64,000 bases of DNA, from positions 2,108,001 through 2,172,000 of the forward strand of contig NZ_CP044522.1 of assembly GCF_016495405.1 (NCBI RefSeq), given 5' to 3'. Below, piece after piece: positions 38,725 through 48,817 of the stretch. A program made the position numbers and the translations under genes. The DNA is from Cobetia sp. cqz5-12 (lineage in GTDB: Bacteria; Pseudomonadota; Gammaproteobacteria; Pseudomonadales; Halomonadaceae). Under the pieces are notes generated by a model. That model was not told the origin of the DNA and searched no databases. It saw nothing but the letters and a program-made list of their open reading frames with translations. The first letter of the stretch is position 1. The number at the start of each line of letters is the position of its first letter.

Positions 38725-38808
38725 TTTGTCAGCCGCCTTCGAGGCTTTGGATTCCTCCCACTCCCCCCATTCCTCTCACCATTCCAACTCCCCGCGTGGG
38801 AGCGTCTG

Positions 38809-40137
38809 ATGCTGGGAGATCTTGCGCGCAACACACGAATTCTGAAGCTGGCGCTGCCGATCATCGGGGCGATGCTGTCGCAGAGCCTGCTCAACCTCAT
38901 CGATGCGGCACTGGTCGGCAGCCTGGGCGAGACGGCGCTGGCGGGTGTGGGGATCGGTGGCTATGCCATGTTCATGGTTACGGCCTTGATCTTCGGGCTG
39001 TCTTCCGCCGTCCAGGCACAGACCTCGCGACGGCTGGGCGAGGAGGTGCCAGAGCGATGTGGCGAAGGCCTGAATGCCGGTCTGGTGCTGGCGCTGTCGA
39101 TCGGCATTCCCGTCACCCTCGCCTGCCATCACTGGGCAGAGCCGCTGCTGTCACTGATCAATGATCAACCCGGCGTACATGAAACGGCCGCCTCGTATTT
39201 CCAATGGCGAGTGCTGGGGCTGATACCGGTCGCCATGGCGTTCTGCTTCAGAGGCTTCTGGAATGGCCTGCAGCGCACCGGCATCTATCTGCGCATCATG
39301 CTGATCACCCAGGCGGTCAATGTCGTGCTCAGCATTATTCTGATCCACGGTCTGTTCGGCGCCCCGCAGATGGGCGCCGATGGTGCCGGGGCCGGTACGA
39401 CACTGTCCCTGCTGGTCGCATTGGCGCTGTGGATCAAGGCGACGCTGGGCGAGCGCAGTCTGCACGGTGTCCTGCACGCCTGGCCGCCGATGACGCATTA
39501 CCTGACGCTGCTCAAGCTGGCGGTGCCCCACTCCTTTCAGCAGCTGTGGTTCGCGGCGGGCTACGCGATGCTGTTCTGGATACTCGGTCAGATCGATGCG
39601 GCCAGTGTCGCGGTCGGCCATGTACTGGTGAATCTTTCCCTGCTGCTGATATTGCCCGGTGTCGGGCTTGGGCTGGCCGCCATGAGTCTGGTGGGTCAGG
39701 CCCTGGGCAGCGGCGAGCATGAAGAGGCCCATCGCTGGGGGTGGGACACCGTGCGCGTGGCACTGCCGTGTCTGCTGTTGCTGGGCTTGCCGCTATGGGT
39801 CGCGCCCCAGAGCGTACTCGGGCTGTTCCTGCATCGCCCGCAATTGATCGAACTGGGCCTGCTGCCGCTGCAGATGACGGCCGCCATGATCGTGCTCGAC
39901 TGCACTGCTATCGTGTTGGCCCAGGCACTGCTGGGCGCCGGCGCCCATCGCACCGTAATGCTTGCCACCTTGAGCCTGCAGTGGCTGATCTTTCTGCCCG
40001 CGGCCTGGTGGTGGGGCGTCCATCAGGAAGGCGGCCTCGTCACCATCTGGGCGATACAGCTCGCCTATCGCCTGCTCAACTCGCTCGTCTTCGGGCTTAT
40101 CTGGCAACGCAGAGCATGGCAAGCCTTGCGCCTTTGA
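38809..40137 (+). CDS. MATE family multidrug/organic-compound exporter
   Basis: A 442-residue inner-membrane antiporter with twelve predicted helices in two homologous halves. It opens with LARNTRILKLALPIIGAMLSQSLLNLIDAALVGSLGETALAGVGIG in the first ~60 residues, the classic MATE start, and has the equivalent LLKLAVPHSFQQLWFAAGY at the beginning of the second half (about residue 225). Members export cationic drugs or metabolites using Na+ or H+. The ATG at 38809 follows GTGGGAG at 7 nt. An upstream start would add 54 residues translated from a 15-nt repeat and is rejected. Closest to the DinF/NorM-like branches; the substrate is unknown. Confidence 0.88.
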   Translation: MLGDLARNTRILKLALPIIGAMLSQSLLNLIDAALVGSLGETALAGVGIGGYAMFMVTALIFGLSSAVQAQTSRRLGEEVPERCGEGLNAGLVLALSIGIPVTLACHHWAEPLLSLINDQPGVHETAASYFQWRVLGLIPVAMAFCFRGFWNGLQRTGIYLRIMLITQAVNVVLSIILIHGLFGAPQMGADGAGAGTTLSLLVALALWIKATLGERSLHGVLHAWPPMTHYLTLLKLAVPHSFQQLWFAAGYAMLFWILGQIDAASVAVGHVLVNLSLLLILPGVGLGLAAMSLVGQALGSGEHEEAHRWGWDTVRVALPCLLLLGLPLWVAPQSVLGLFLHRPQLIELGLLPLQMTAAMIVLDCTAIVLAQALLGAGAHRTVMLATLSLQWLIFLPAAWWWGVHQEGGLVTIWAIQLAYRLLNSLVFGLIWQRRAWQALRL

Positions 40138-40334
40138 GAGTGTTTACTGGCGCAGCACGCCAGCAACCTCTGCTGCCACTCGCGCCCATAGCCCATGGAA
40201 GACATCAAGAGATAGTGATATATGTCGTTCAATCGTTGAAGCTTGGTAAATGGCAACCTTGATGAAATCGATTGATGGCTTGCCCAGTCGCGTATCCTGA
40301 TTGAATTGCAAGTTAAAGTAATAAGGAGAACGCC

Positions 40335-41690
40335 ATGTCCGATACCACCATCAGGACAGGACAACCACGACTCGGCTTGCCAAGGCTTATCGCCCTGTGT
40401 GGTTGCCTTGCCCTCAGCGGGCTGGTCAACGCCTCACCTTTTTACTCTTCATCTTCTTACTCTTCCTCCTCCGATCTCACGTCTCGGGCCTCCGAAAACA
40501 CTCAAACCTCAGCCTACCCTTCAGGTCAGTCGAGAGAGCGTGGTGCACAGGAGGCGATCCCGGGACGCACGCTGACCGCCACCTTCGTGAACCCCGGGCT
40601 TCGTGGCGAACGATTCTGGGACATGGTGACCGACACCATGCAAGCAGCCGCCCTGGACCTGAATATCTCACTGGAAGTCGTCTACGCCGAGCGCAATCCC
40701 TACCTGCTCAAGAAACTTGCGATTCAGGCTTTGGAAAGCCCTGCCGCTCCGGATTACCTCCTGCTGGTCAATGAAGAGCAGGCGGCATCCGAGTTGTTGA
40801 CGATTGCGGATGGCCACGACACCCATGTCGTGATGCTATTGAACGGACTGACCCGCGAAGAGGCGCTGGCCCATGGCACCCCGGGGTCCCTCCACCCCTC
40901 CTGGATCGGCAGCGTCATCCCGGACAACCACACTGCGGGCAAACGCATGGCGACCCAGTTGATCAAGGTGGCGCGAGAAGGCTCGCCCACCGGCCAACTG
41001 CATGGACTCGCCTTGATCGGCGATACCCGAACCCCTGCCTCGATTGCCCGCAATACCGGCATGGTGGCCGGCTTTTCCCAGGACCAGGATGTCCAGATAG
41101 ACCGCATACTCGAGGCGCGCTGGAATACCCGGGATGCCGAACATCTTACTGCGCAATATCTCAAGTGGGTCAGCCGCTCAAGCGGTCAGAATGATCTGAT
41201 CTGGGCGGCGAATGATGCCATGGCCGAGGGGGCCATTCTTGCGCTCGAGTCAGCGGACCTCACGCCCGGCGTGGACGTGCTGGTGGCAGGGCTCAACTGG
41301 TCACCGGAGGGGATCAGCATGGTGAAGGACCAGCGCATGCTGTTGACGGACGGCGGTCATTTCATGGCGGGAGCCTGGGCGATGGTGATGGCTAGAGATC
41401 ATGCCGATATCGAGGACTGGTCCCCCAGAACCGTCAACTTCCCGATGAGCGCCATCACGCATGACAATGTGGCGCGATATGGCCCGCTTCTGGAGAACCC
41501 TGACTGGGAAGCTGCAGATTTCGCCGCCTTCGGCTTGCAGGCATCGCGGGATGACTATGAGTTTGATCCGATGAGGGTATTGACGCAGATGCTTGGCCAC
41601 CAGGCCCCGGCATCCGGATTGCCCCCTCAGGCTTCTGCTACCCAGAAGAAGACTGCACGTTCCAGCGCGCTCATGGACACCCCCCAATGA
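40335..41690 (+). CDS. sugar-type periplasmic binding protein, probable sensor partner
   Basis: This 451-residue secreted protein has the fold of ABC sugar-binding proteins and LacI ligand domains (Peripla_BP_4). A signal peptide (about residues 1-33) is followed by a Ser-rich low-complexity stretch (YSSSSYSSSSDL) and then the binding domain (~75-420): TATFVNPGLRGERFWDMV, WAANDAMAEGAILAL and LVAGLNWSPEGISMV. There is no ABC transporter gene nearby. The next gene, 55 bp on, is a membrane PAS-GGDEF-EAL protein. This resembles LuxP/LuxQ and NspS/MbaA pairs, where a binding protein reports ligand to a membrane signalling enzyme. The ligand is unknown. Start ATG follows TAAGGAGA. Confidence 0.82.
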   Translation: MSDTTIRTGQPRLGLPRLIALCGCLALSGLVNASPFYSSSSYSSSSDLTSRASENTQTSAYPSGQSRERGAQEAIPGRTLTATFVNPGLRGERFWDMVTDTMQAAALDLNISLEVVYAERNPYLLKKLAIQALESPAAPDYLLLVNEEQAASELLTIADGHDTHVVMLLNGLTREEALAHGTPGSLHPSWIGSVIPDNHTAGKRMATQLIKVAREGSPTGQLHGLALIGDTRTPASIARNTGMVAGFSQDQDVQIDRILEARWNTRDAEHLTAQYLKWVSRSSGQNDLIWAANDAMAEGAILALESADLTPGVDVLVAGLNWSPEGISMVKDQRMLLTDGGHFMAGAWAMVMARDHADIEDWSPRTVNFPMSAITHDNVARYGPLLENPDWEAADFAAFGLQASRDDYEFDPMRVLTQMLGHQAPASGLPPQASATQKKTARSSALMDTPQ

Positions 41691-41745
41691 GGAGGCGCAA
41701 GGAGAGCTCGCAGGGCAACATCCATCGCCACCGAGGGAGAACAGC

Positions 41746-44190
41746 GTGATCAATGATGGCCCGAAACTCGCCAAGGCCCCCGGTACGGCGCCCGAGAGTG
41801 ATGGCGAGCATGCGTCACCGCTCAGATGGCGAATACTGCGGATACTTGCACCGCTGGTATTCACCATCTGTGCCATCAGTGGAGCCGTGAGTTATTACCT
41901 GTATGCCAGCGAGGCCGTCGAGCACATGCATGATGACCATCAGGAAATGATGGGTATCGTGGCGCTGTCGATGCCGGACGCCATATGGAACTTCGACGAT
42001 GAGAGAATCCATGCCTACCTCGAGACTCTCAGTCACCACGCCAGTGTTCATGCCGTGCGCTACTTCAATCATGAGGGGGAGCTTGTCGAGGAGATTGCCA
42101 AGAGCGGCACAGCATTGGATCCCGTCACGCATTCGAAGCCACTTGTCTATCAGAACTCACTGGTCAAGCAGGCCGTTGGCAGGCTTGAACTGGAGAGCAC
42201 CAACGCCCCGTTGCTTGCCACCCGTTACCAGGGTGGAGCTGTGCTGTTCGCGATCGCCCTGACCATCATTCTGTCGATCCTGCTGATGCTTTCCTGGCAG
42301 TTGAAGCGCTATGTGATGGACCCCTTGAGCAAGGCCGTGAGGCGCATGCGGCAGCTGGAGGGCCAGCATGCCACCTTCCAACAAATCCCCCCCGTTCACT
42401 CGCGTGAGATCAACAAGGTCATCGTGGAACTGAACAAGCTGGGAGAGCGAATCTTCAACATGATGGAAGCGCTGCGAAACAACGAAGAGCGCTATCAACA
42501 CTTCTATCGTGATACCCCTGCGTTGCTGCTGGTGATCGACGACAAGGGCACTGTGCAGGATGTCAGCGAGCAAATGCTGGAGGTGACCGGCTGGGCGCGT
42601 GAACATCTTGTCGGCATGCCCTTCCACACTCTCATCAGCAGTGAGAATGGCAAGTACATCAATCGCATCAGCACGGCCTTGCGACTGGGCAATGCCTGCA
42701 ACGACCTGGTGATGACATTGAACTGCCAACATCAGGAAGAACGTCAGGTCCAGGTAGTCATTCCGGCCGCCAATGGCAGCCAGTCACGGGGCACGATGAT
42801 GTTGCTGACGGACATCACCGAACTGACCAGAACCCAGCAGCGGCTGTTGGAGCATGAGCTGATTGACCCCTTGACCCAGTTACCCAACCGACTGTCACTC
42901 AATCAGCATGTACAGCAGTTGATCGCTCGTGACGCTGTCTTTGGTTTGCTGCTGGTCAATATCGATCGGTTCCATAGCATCAATCACCACCTGGGGCCGA
43001 TGGACGGCGACCTGCTGTTGAAAGAGGTTGGCGCACGACTCAAGGAATGTGACCCCGGCTGGATCGGACGTACGGGGGGTGATGAATTCGTCATGACCTG
43101 TGATATCAATGATTTGCGTCCACTCGTCCATCGGATTCAAATCGCTTTCTCCCAGCCGTTGCTCAAGGCTGGCGAACCCATCCATCTCAGCCTGAGCATG
43201 GCGGGTCTTAAGGCACAGGCAGATGACGAGAGCCCCAGCCGCCTGATGCGTCTGCTGGAACTTACCGTGGTGGACATCAAGCACAAGGGAGGCAATCAAT
43301 ACCGTACCTGTGTCCGTGATAGCGCGCTGGAAGACGGTGAGCCGTTGTTCCTGAAGGAACGCATGATTCGTGAAGCCTTGACCATGGGCTGGTTCCGCCT
43401 TTACCTACAGCCCATCTTCCGAGCGGACAGCGCAGATCTCGAGGCTCCGGAACTGCTGGGCGCAGAGGCACTTATACGCCTTGAGCACCCAGAGCTCGGC
43501 CAGGTGCCACCCGATGAGTTCATTGGAGCGGCAGAGAAGACAGGACAGATCGTCGAGATCGGCAACTGGGTATTGGAAGAGGCTGCCGTCATTCTATGCG
43601 AATGGCGACGGCTCGGGATCGAGGAGCGCTATCTGTCCGTCAATGCCTCCGTCATCCAGTTCAGGGATCAAGGCATGCTGCACCAGCTCGAGTCACTACT
43701 CGAGCGCTACCCGATTCGTCCCTCGCAGCTGGTGATCGAGGTTACCGAGAACCTGATGCTCGACAGCAAAGACAGCCTGCGCTATCAACTGCAGGCCATA
43801 CGCAGACTGGGCGTCAACCTCTCGCTGGATGATTTCGGGACAGGCTTTTCATGCCTCTCCTACCTGCATGATCTGCCTTTCGGCATTCTGAAGGTTGATC
43901 GCTCCTTCGTCATGAATGTCGAGACCAGCCGCCGGGACAGGGAGCTTGCACGGGTCATTGTCGCGATGGGCCAATCACTCGGCATGCAAATCGTTGTCGA
44001 AGGGGTCGAAGACCGGGAACAAGCCAGGATCTTCCAGGACATGGGCGTCCACGCCTTCCAGGGCTATCTCTTCGGCCGCCCGATGCCGCAGCAGGCCTTC
44101 GAGAGGCGCTTTCACGTCAATGAGGATGCGCGGGTCAGTCTGCTCAAACCTGTCAGGAGCGCACCAGGCAAAGGCAATGACCTGAACTGA
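41746..44190 (+). CDS. membrane PAS-GGDEF-EAL c-di-GMP signalling protein
   Basis: This 814-residue protein probably controls c-di-GMP in response to the binding protein encoded just upstream. Order: TM1 (about residues 28-48), periplasmic sensor (~50-160), TM2 (~165-185), HAMP, PAS (~255-370), GGDEF (~380-540), EAL (~560-800). GGDEF is intact (RTGGDEFVM) but no RxxD I-site precedes it. The EAL part has GAEALIRL, NASVIQF, EVTENL, LDDFGTGFSCLSYL and QGYLFGRP, so phosphodiesterase activity is likely. The start is GTG at 41746 with GAGGGAGA upstream; the frame before it overlaps the previous gene's end and is not conserved. Confidence 0.88.
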   Translation: MINDGPKLAKAPGTAPESDGEHASPLRWRILRILAPLVFTICAISGAVSYYLYASEAVEHMHDDHQEMMGIVALSMPDAIWNFDDERIHAYLETLSHHASVHAVRYFNHEGELVEEIAKSGTALDPVTHSKPLVYQNSLVKQAVGRLELESTNAPLLATRYQGGAVLFAIALTIILSILLMLSWQLKRYVMDPLSKAVRRMRQLEGQHATFQQIPPVHSREINKVIVELNKLGERIFNMMEALRNNEERYQHFYRDTPALLLVIDDKGTVQDVSEQMLEVTGWAREHLVGMPFHTLISSENGKYINRISTALRLGNACNDLVMTLNCQHQEERQVQVVIPAANGSQSRGTMMLLTDITELTRTQQRLLEHELIDPLTQLPNRLSLNQHVQQLIARDAVFGLLLVNIDRFHSINHHLGPMDGDLLLKEVGARLKECDPGWIGRTGGDEFVMTCDINDLRPLVHRIQIAFSQPLLKAGEPIHLSLSMAGLKAQADDESPSRLMRLLELTVVDIKHKGGNQYRTCVRDSALEDGEPLFLKERMIREALTMGWFRLYLQPIFRADSADLEAPELLGAEALIRLEHPELGQVPPDEFIGAAEKTGQIVEIGNWVLEEAAVILCEWRRLGIEERYLSVNASVIQFRDQGMLHQLESLLERYPIRPSQLVIEVTENLMLDSKDSLRYQLQAIRRLGVNLSLDDFGTGFSCLSYLHDLPFGILKVDRSFVMNVETSRRDRELARVIVAMGQSLGMQIVVEGVEDREQARIFQDMGVHAFQGYLFGRPMPQQAFERRFHVNEDARVSLLKPVRSAPGKGNDLN

Positions 44191-44378
44191 TATCGTCGGA
44201 CTCATGTCGTTGTCGGTTCAGCGCAAGCTCGGTATGCGGCAGATCCGTGCCTGTCGAGAAACTCCAGGAAACATGGCCAGACGCCTATCCTCAGGCGGCT
44301 GGTCTTTTCTTTTCCGCTGCTGGTAGGCAAACTCAACGCGCCCTTCTTAATAACGTCATCATCGAAAACTATGAGGAT

Positions 44379-44397
44379 TTATTCTTTTAAAGAATAA
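44379..44397. promoter_or_regulatory. palindrome upstream of sulfite reductase gene
   Basis: TTATTCTTT-T-AAAGAATAA is a perfect 19-bp palindrome 87 bp before the cysI-type start. It is a good operator candidate; a LysR-type sulfur regulator such as CysB is an obvious possibility, but I cannot show it. Confidence 0.55.
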
Positions 44398-44483
44398 AGA
44401 ATAGAGGGTATGGTGGCTTCAGCATCAACAAGATTCGCATCAGTGGACGATCATCTGATGCCCGACCGCAGGACACCCCTGAC

Positions 44484-46128
<1,645 letters not shown>

Positions 46129-46136
<8 letters not shown>

Positions 46137-46680
46137 GGTGACTGCAGAAATGACATCAGCACGTGAATTGACCGATCAGCGCCAGGGTGGCGTCATCCGT
46201 CAGAATCAGCTGGTGAGCGAAGATGCCTGGCAGGTCGTGCGTCTGGATGAAGACGGCAATCTGCCGAGCTATCAGCAACCCGCCCTGCTGCCGCTGGCAG
46301 AATGGCAGGCGCTGGTCGCCGCCGGCGAAGGCTCTGATCATCTGGCGCCCTGGCTTGCCAGTGACACCGAGCTCACGCCGGAACTGGGCAAGGCACTGGC
46401 TGACGCACCGCTGCTGGCGGTCGACTTCCCGAACTTCAATGATGGCCGCGGTTACACCATCGCCCGCCTGATGCGCGAGCGCTTCGGCTATCAGGGTGAG
46501 ATTCGCGCCATCGGTGACGTGCTGGTGGATCAACTCCACTACATGAGCCGTTGCGGCATCAGTGCCTTTGACCTGCGTGACGATCAATACGTGGAAGATG
46601 CCTTGCATGCCCTGAGCTCGTTCAGCGTCAGCTACCAGACCGGCGTCGACCAGAAGACGCCGCTGTTCGCGCGTCGTTGA
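46129..46680 (+). CDS. DUF934 protein linked to sulfite reductase
   Basis: This 183-residue protein is of the DUF934 family, nearly always found next to cysI or cysH in proteobacteria, and of unknown biochemical role. Conserved features seen: VDFPNFNDGRGYTIARLMRERFGYQGEIRAIGDVLVDQ, here spanning residues ~100-138, and RCGISAFDLRD. The ATG at 46129 lies inside the last codons of the sulfite reductase, giving translational coupling. It probably helps assemble or feed electrons to the reductase. A strong terminator follows, closing a two-gene operon. Confidence 0.9.
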
Positions 46681-46760
46681 TCGCCCGCTCTTGATCACTC
46701 ACAGCTTCTGCCTTCAGATAGACACTGGATAGAAGGCAATCGCAGCCGAGTGAGCCAAGC

Positions 46761-46802
46761 AAAAGCCCCCGTCCAGGATGGTCTCCTGGGCGGGGGCTTT
46801 TT
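46761..46802 (+). terminator. terminator after cysI-DUF934 operon
   Basis: AAAAGCCCCCGTCCAGGA pairs with TCCTGGGCGGGGGCTTTT around a 5-nt loop and runs into a T-tract, a strong intrinsic terminator 80 bp after the operon's last stop codon. Confidence 0.9.
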
Positions 46803-46868
46803 CGTGCCGAATATTTCGTATCTGGAGTGTCTTGCCTGACGTTTCGTCTCTGTCGCCTGAGCGGGGCA

Positions 46869-47042
46869 TCAGCCAGCGACGACCGTGGATAGCAGTGCCA
46901 TCCCTCCCACCAGCAGTGCGGCCATCACCAGCCCCACCACCAGAAAGTCCAGCGCATGGCCGTGCTCGAAATCTCGCTTGCGATTGGCCTCCTTCTGGAC
47001 ACCAAAGAATGCTGCCAGTACGGATTTGACTTCATTGATCAT
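46869..47042 (-). CDS. DUF2970 small membrane protein
   Basis: A 57-residue protein with one transmembrane helix (residues ~34-54, LDFLVVGLVMAALLVGGMALL). The N-terminal half, SVLAAFFGVQKEANRKRDFEHG, is the conserved core of DUF2970, a family of unknown function. The ATG at 47042 has GGAGG six bases upstream, which decides the start; a longer frame to 47072 lacks a ribosome-binding site. It is alone on this strand between the sulfite reductase terminator and a divergent hypothetical gene. Confidence 0.82.
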   Translation of the reverse strand: MINEVKSVLAAFFGVQKEANRKRDFEHGHALDFLVVGLVMAALLVGGMALLSTVVAG

Positions 47043-47326
47043 GATCGCCTCCTTGTCGGTGACCTCACGCAATTCATCATCTGGGCACAGGGTTGTCTGA
47101 GGACAGGGTTGTTGAGGAAAGGATTGACTGGGGACAGCACAGGATGCTCGCGCGCGTTCCAGCAGAGGGAGCTATGCTCAACTCAGCTCAGGTTGCGAAG
47201 CCTCTGCCACAAGACCAGCCACTATCACTATTGGTCACAATAACGCCAAACACCAGCCGCCCCGCAGGTATTTCCTCCAAGACTTGCTCTTATCAGCTAT
47301 CAGATACCATGAGACAGGAGTCCAGA

Positions 47327-47686
47327 ATGCCAGTCGCCAATCAACCGATGCAGCCTTTCGCTGCCATGTTCAGCACCCCACTGCCCTGGATGAATCGACC
47401 AGACGACCTCGTGCATCCCCTCGCCCCCTTGATGCGGTGTCAGCAGGTATGGTGGACCCTTAGCCTCAAGGCATATGAGCAGGAAATCGAGTTTATTCGC
47501 ATGTGGCAGACCAAGAGCATGGAAATGGGCCAGTGCCTGCTATCGACCGGGTTCGTTGACCCGCAGGAGTCGAAGGAGTGCCTGACAGACATTGTCAGTG
47601 ATGTGCAGGAACATACCGTCAAGCGCTTGCAGCGCCTGCAAGGGCTGACAGATGAATTGAAGGAAGCCATCTGGGAGGAGATCTAG
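47327..47686 (+). CDS. hypothetical phasin-like protein
   Basis: A 119-residue protein I cannot place firmly. After a Pro/Met-rich start (MPVANQPMQPF), residues ~30-119 look mostly helical and amphipathic, with WWTLSLKAYEQEIEFIRMWQ and DVQEHTVKRLQRLQGLTDELKEAIWEEI, which recalls phasins that coat polyhydroxyalkanoate granules. The ATG at 47327 follows CAGGAG at 8 nt; the longer frame from 47093 reads through low-complexity sequence. No PHA genes are near. Treat the phasin link as a suggestion only. Confidence 0.6.
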   Translation: MPVANQPMQPFAAMFSTPLPWMNRPDDLVHPLAPLMRCQQVWWTLSLKAYEQEIEFIRMWQTKSMEMGQCLLSTGFVDPQESKECLTDIVSDVQEHTVKRLQRLQGLTDELKEAIWEEI

Positions 47687-47855
47687 GCCACAGTCGTGGG
47701 CCGAGGACTGGTGGGAACCTTGCCGAATGGAGCTTGCCGTCAAACAGGCAGGCGGTCTCGTAGATGAGCCGGCAAGCCAATAAGCCAATAAAAAGACATC
47801 AGAAAATCCATCGGACCTGATAATCCATCGGATCAAGATGAGCCAAGCGAGAAAC

Positions 47856-47897
47856 GCACAGCGCCCAGCCTTCAGGAAGAAGTGCTGGGCGCTGTGC
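47856..47897. terminator. bidirectional hairpin between two convergent small genes
   Basis: GCACAGCGCCCAGC and GCTGGGCGCTGTGC form a perfect 14-bp stem with a 14-nt loop, between a plus-strand gene ending at 47686 and a minus-strand gene ending at 48055. On the minus strand GTTTCTC follows. The remaining gap shows a 17-nt duplication (AATCCATCGG) at about 47803-47835 and no gene. Confidence 0.65.
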
Positions 47898-48054
47898 ATT
47901 GCAAGCTTGCAGGCCTGCTCAGGCCATCGCGACGCGCAAAGACATATCTGCGTCGCTCAGGACTTAGCTCAAATGATGGTTCAGGACCTGGCTCAGGGCG
48001 TATTTCAAAGGGAGTTCAAGGCGTAGTGCAGGCAACGTCAGGCAAGACGAGGGC

Positions 48055-48354
48055 TTACGCTGACTTCTCTGAATCTGCGTCTCCGTTGAAGGCCTCAAGC
48101 TCACGCAGCCATGTCTGGGCGGCCTCTCGATCAAGATCGAATTCCGCGATCAGGCTCTCGAGCCGTGATACGAACTCCGCTTCACGCTGCTGGGCGCGCG
48201 CGTCATCGGCCTCCTGGTTCGACTCAGCGGCGGGCGCGGGCTGAGAAGAGCGATCCAGCGCATTCAGCTCTTCCGCCAACGCCTTTTCGAGCTCATCAAA
48301 GAGAGCACGCTGCTTGCGAGCACTGGCAATGATCTTTTCATCATGTCGGTTCAT
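48055..48354 (-). CDS. small charged hypothetical protein
   Basis: A 99-residue, strongly acidic and helical protein with no domain I recognise. It starts MNRHDEKIIASARKQRALFDELEKAL, has an Ala/Pro/Gln-rich middle and a second helical part (EFVSRLESLIAEFDLDREAAQTWLRELEAF). The upstream GTGGAAAA is a weak ribosome-binding site. Codon usage and the absence of a competing frame on the other strand support a real gene, but only moderately. Confidence 0.5.
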   Translation of the reverse strand: MNRHDEKIIASARKQRALFDELEKALAEELNALDRSSQPAPAAESNQEADDARAQQREAEFVSRLESLIAEFDLDREAAQTWLRELEAFNGDADSEKSA

Positions 48355-48817
48355 GCACGATTTTCCACTTTTGATCTTGTCGACAGCAAGAAGACAACGC
48401 TATGAGTCCACTGCAGGACGATGAGCGACAATTTGACTTGCAGCTTATGCACGACACCTTCAACACTCGATCGGCGCGCCTCAAATCAAGATGTTAGCGA
48501 GCCTCTTCTGGACAGCCATTGACAAATGACAGATATCTTCTTGAAAGCCATACAGAAACTAGCTTCATCATGCCCCTTTCAACGCCTGCTCGCAAGACAT
48601 CGCACGCTACGTCAAGTGCGCAGGTGCCCTGAACTGGGGCCTCACGGAGTGTTGAGCGCCCTCACTTGGCATCTGGACGGCAACATCGTAACGTTGGCTG
48701 AATGACATCGAGGCCTGAAACGACATCTCCTGGGTGTTGCGCTAGCCGCTATGCTCGAAACAGTGCCATCATCGCCCTTCGCAGCGCCACCGCATCACTC
48801 ATGGATGACGTGACTCG
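48355..48817. other. 463-bp intergenic region
   Basis: This gap separates two divergent genes. I find no coding frame, hairpin with T-run or clear promoter box. It must hold the promoter of the Cache/HD gene that follows. Confidence 0.4.

Noticed and set aside
38647..38808. 54-residue N-terminal extension of the MATE protein
   Set aside because: It is the translation of a 15-nt tandem repeat, and the start at 38809 has a proper ribosome-binding site and matches the family N-terminus.
47838..48026. 62-residue plus-strand reading frame
   Set aside because: Spans a strong terminator hairpin and has internal repeat-like AQDLAQ/VQDLAQ segments; no credible start signal.
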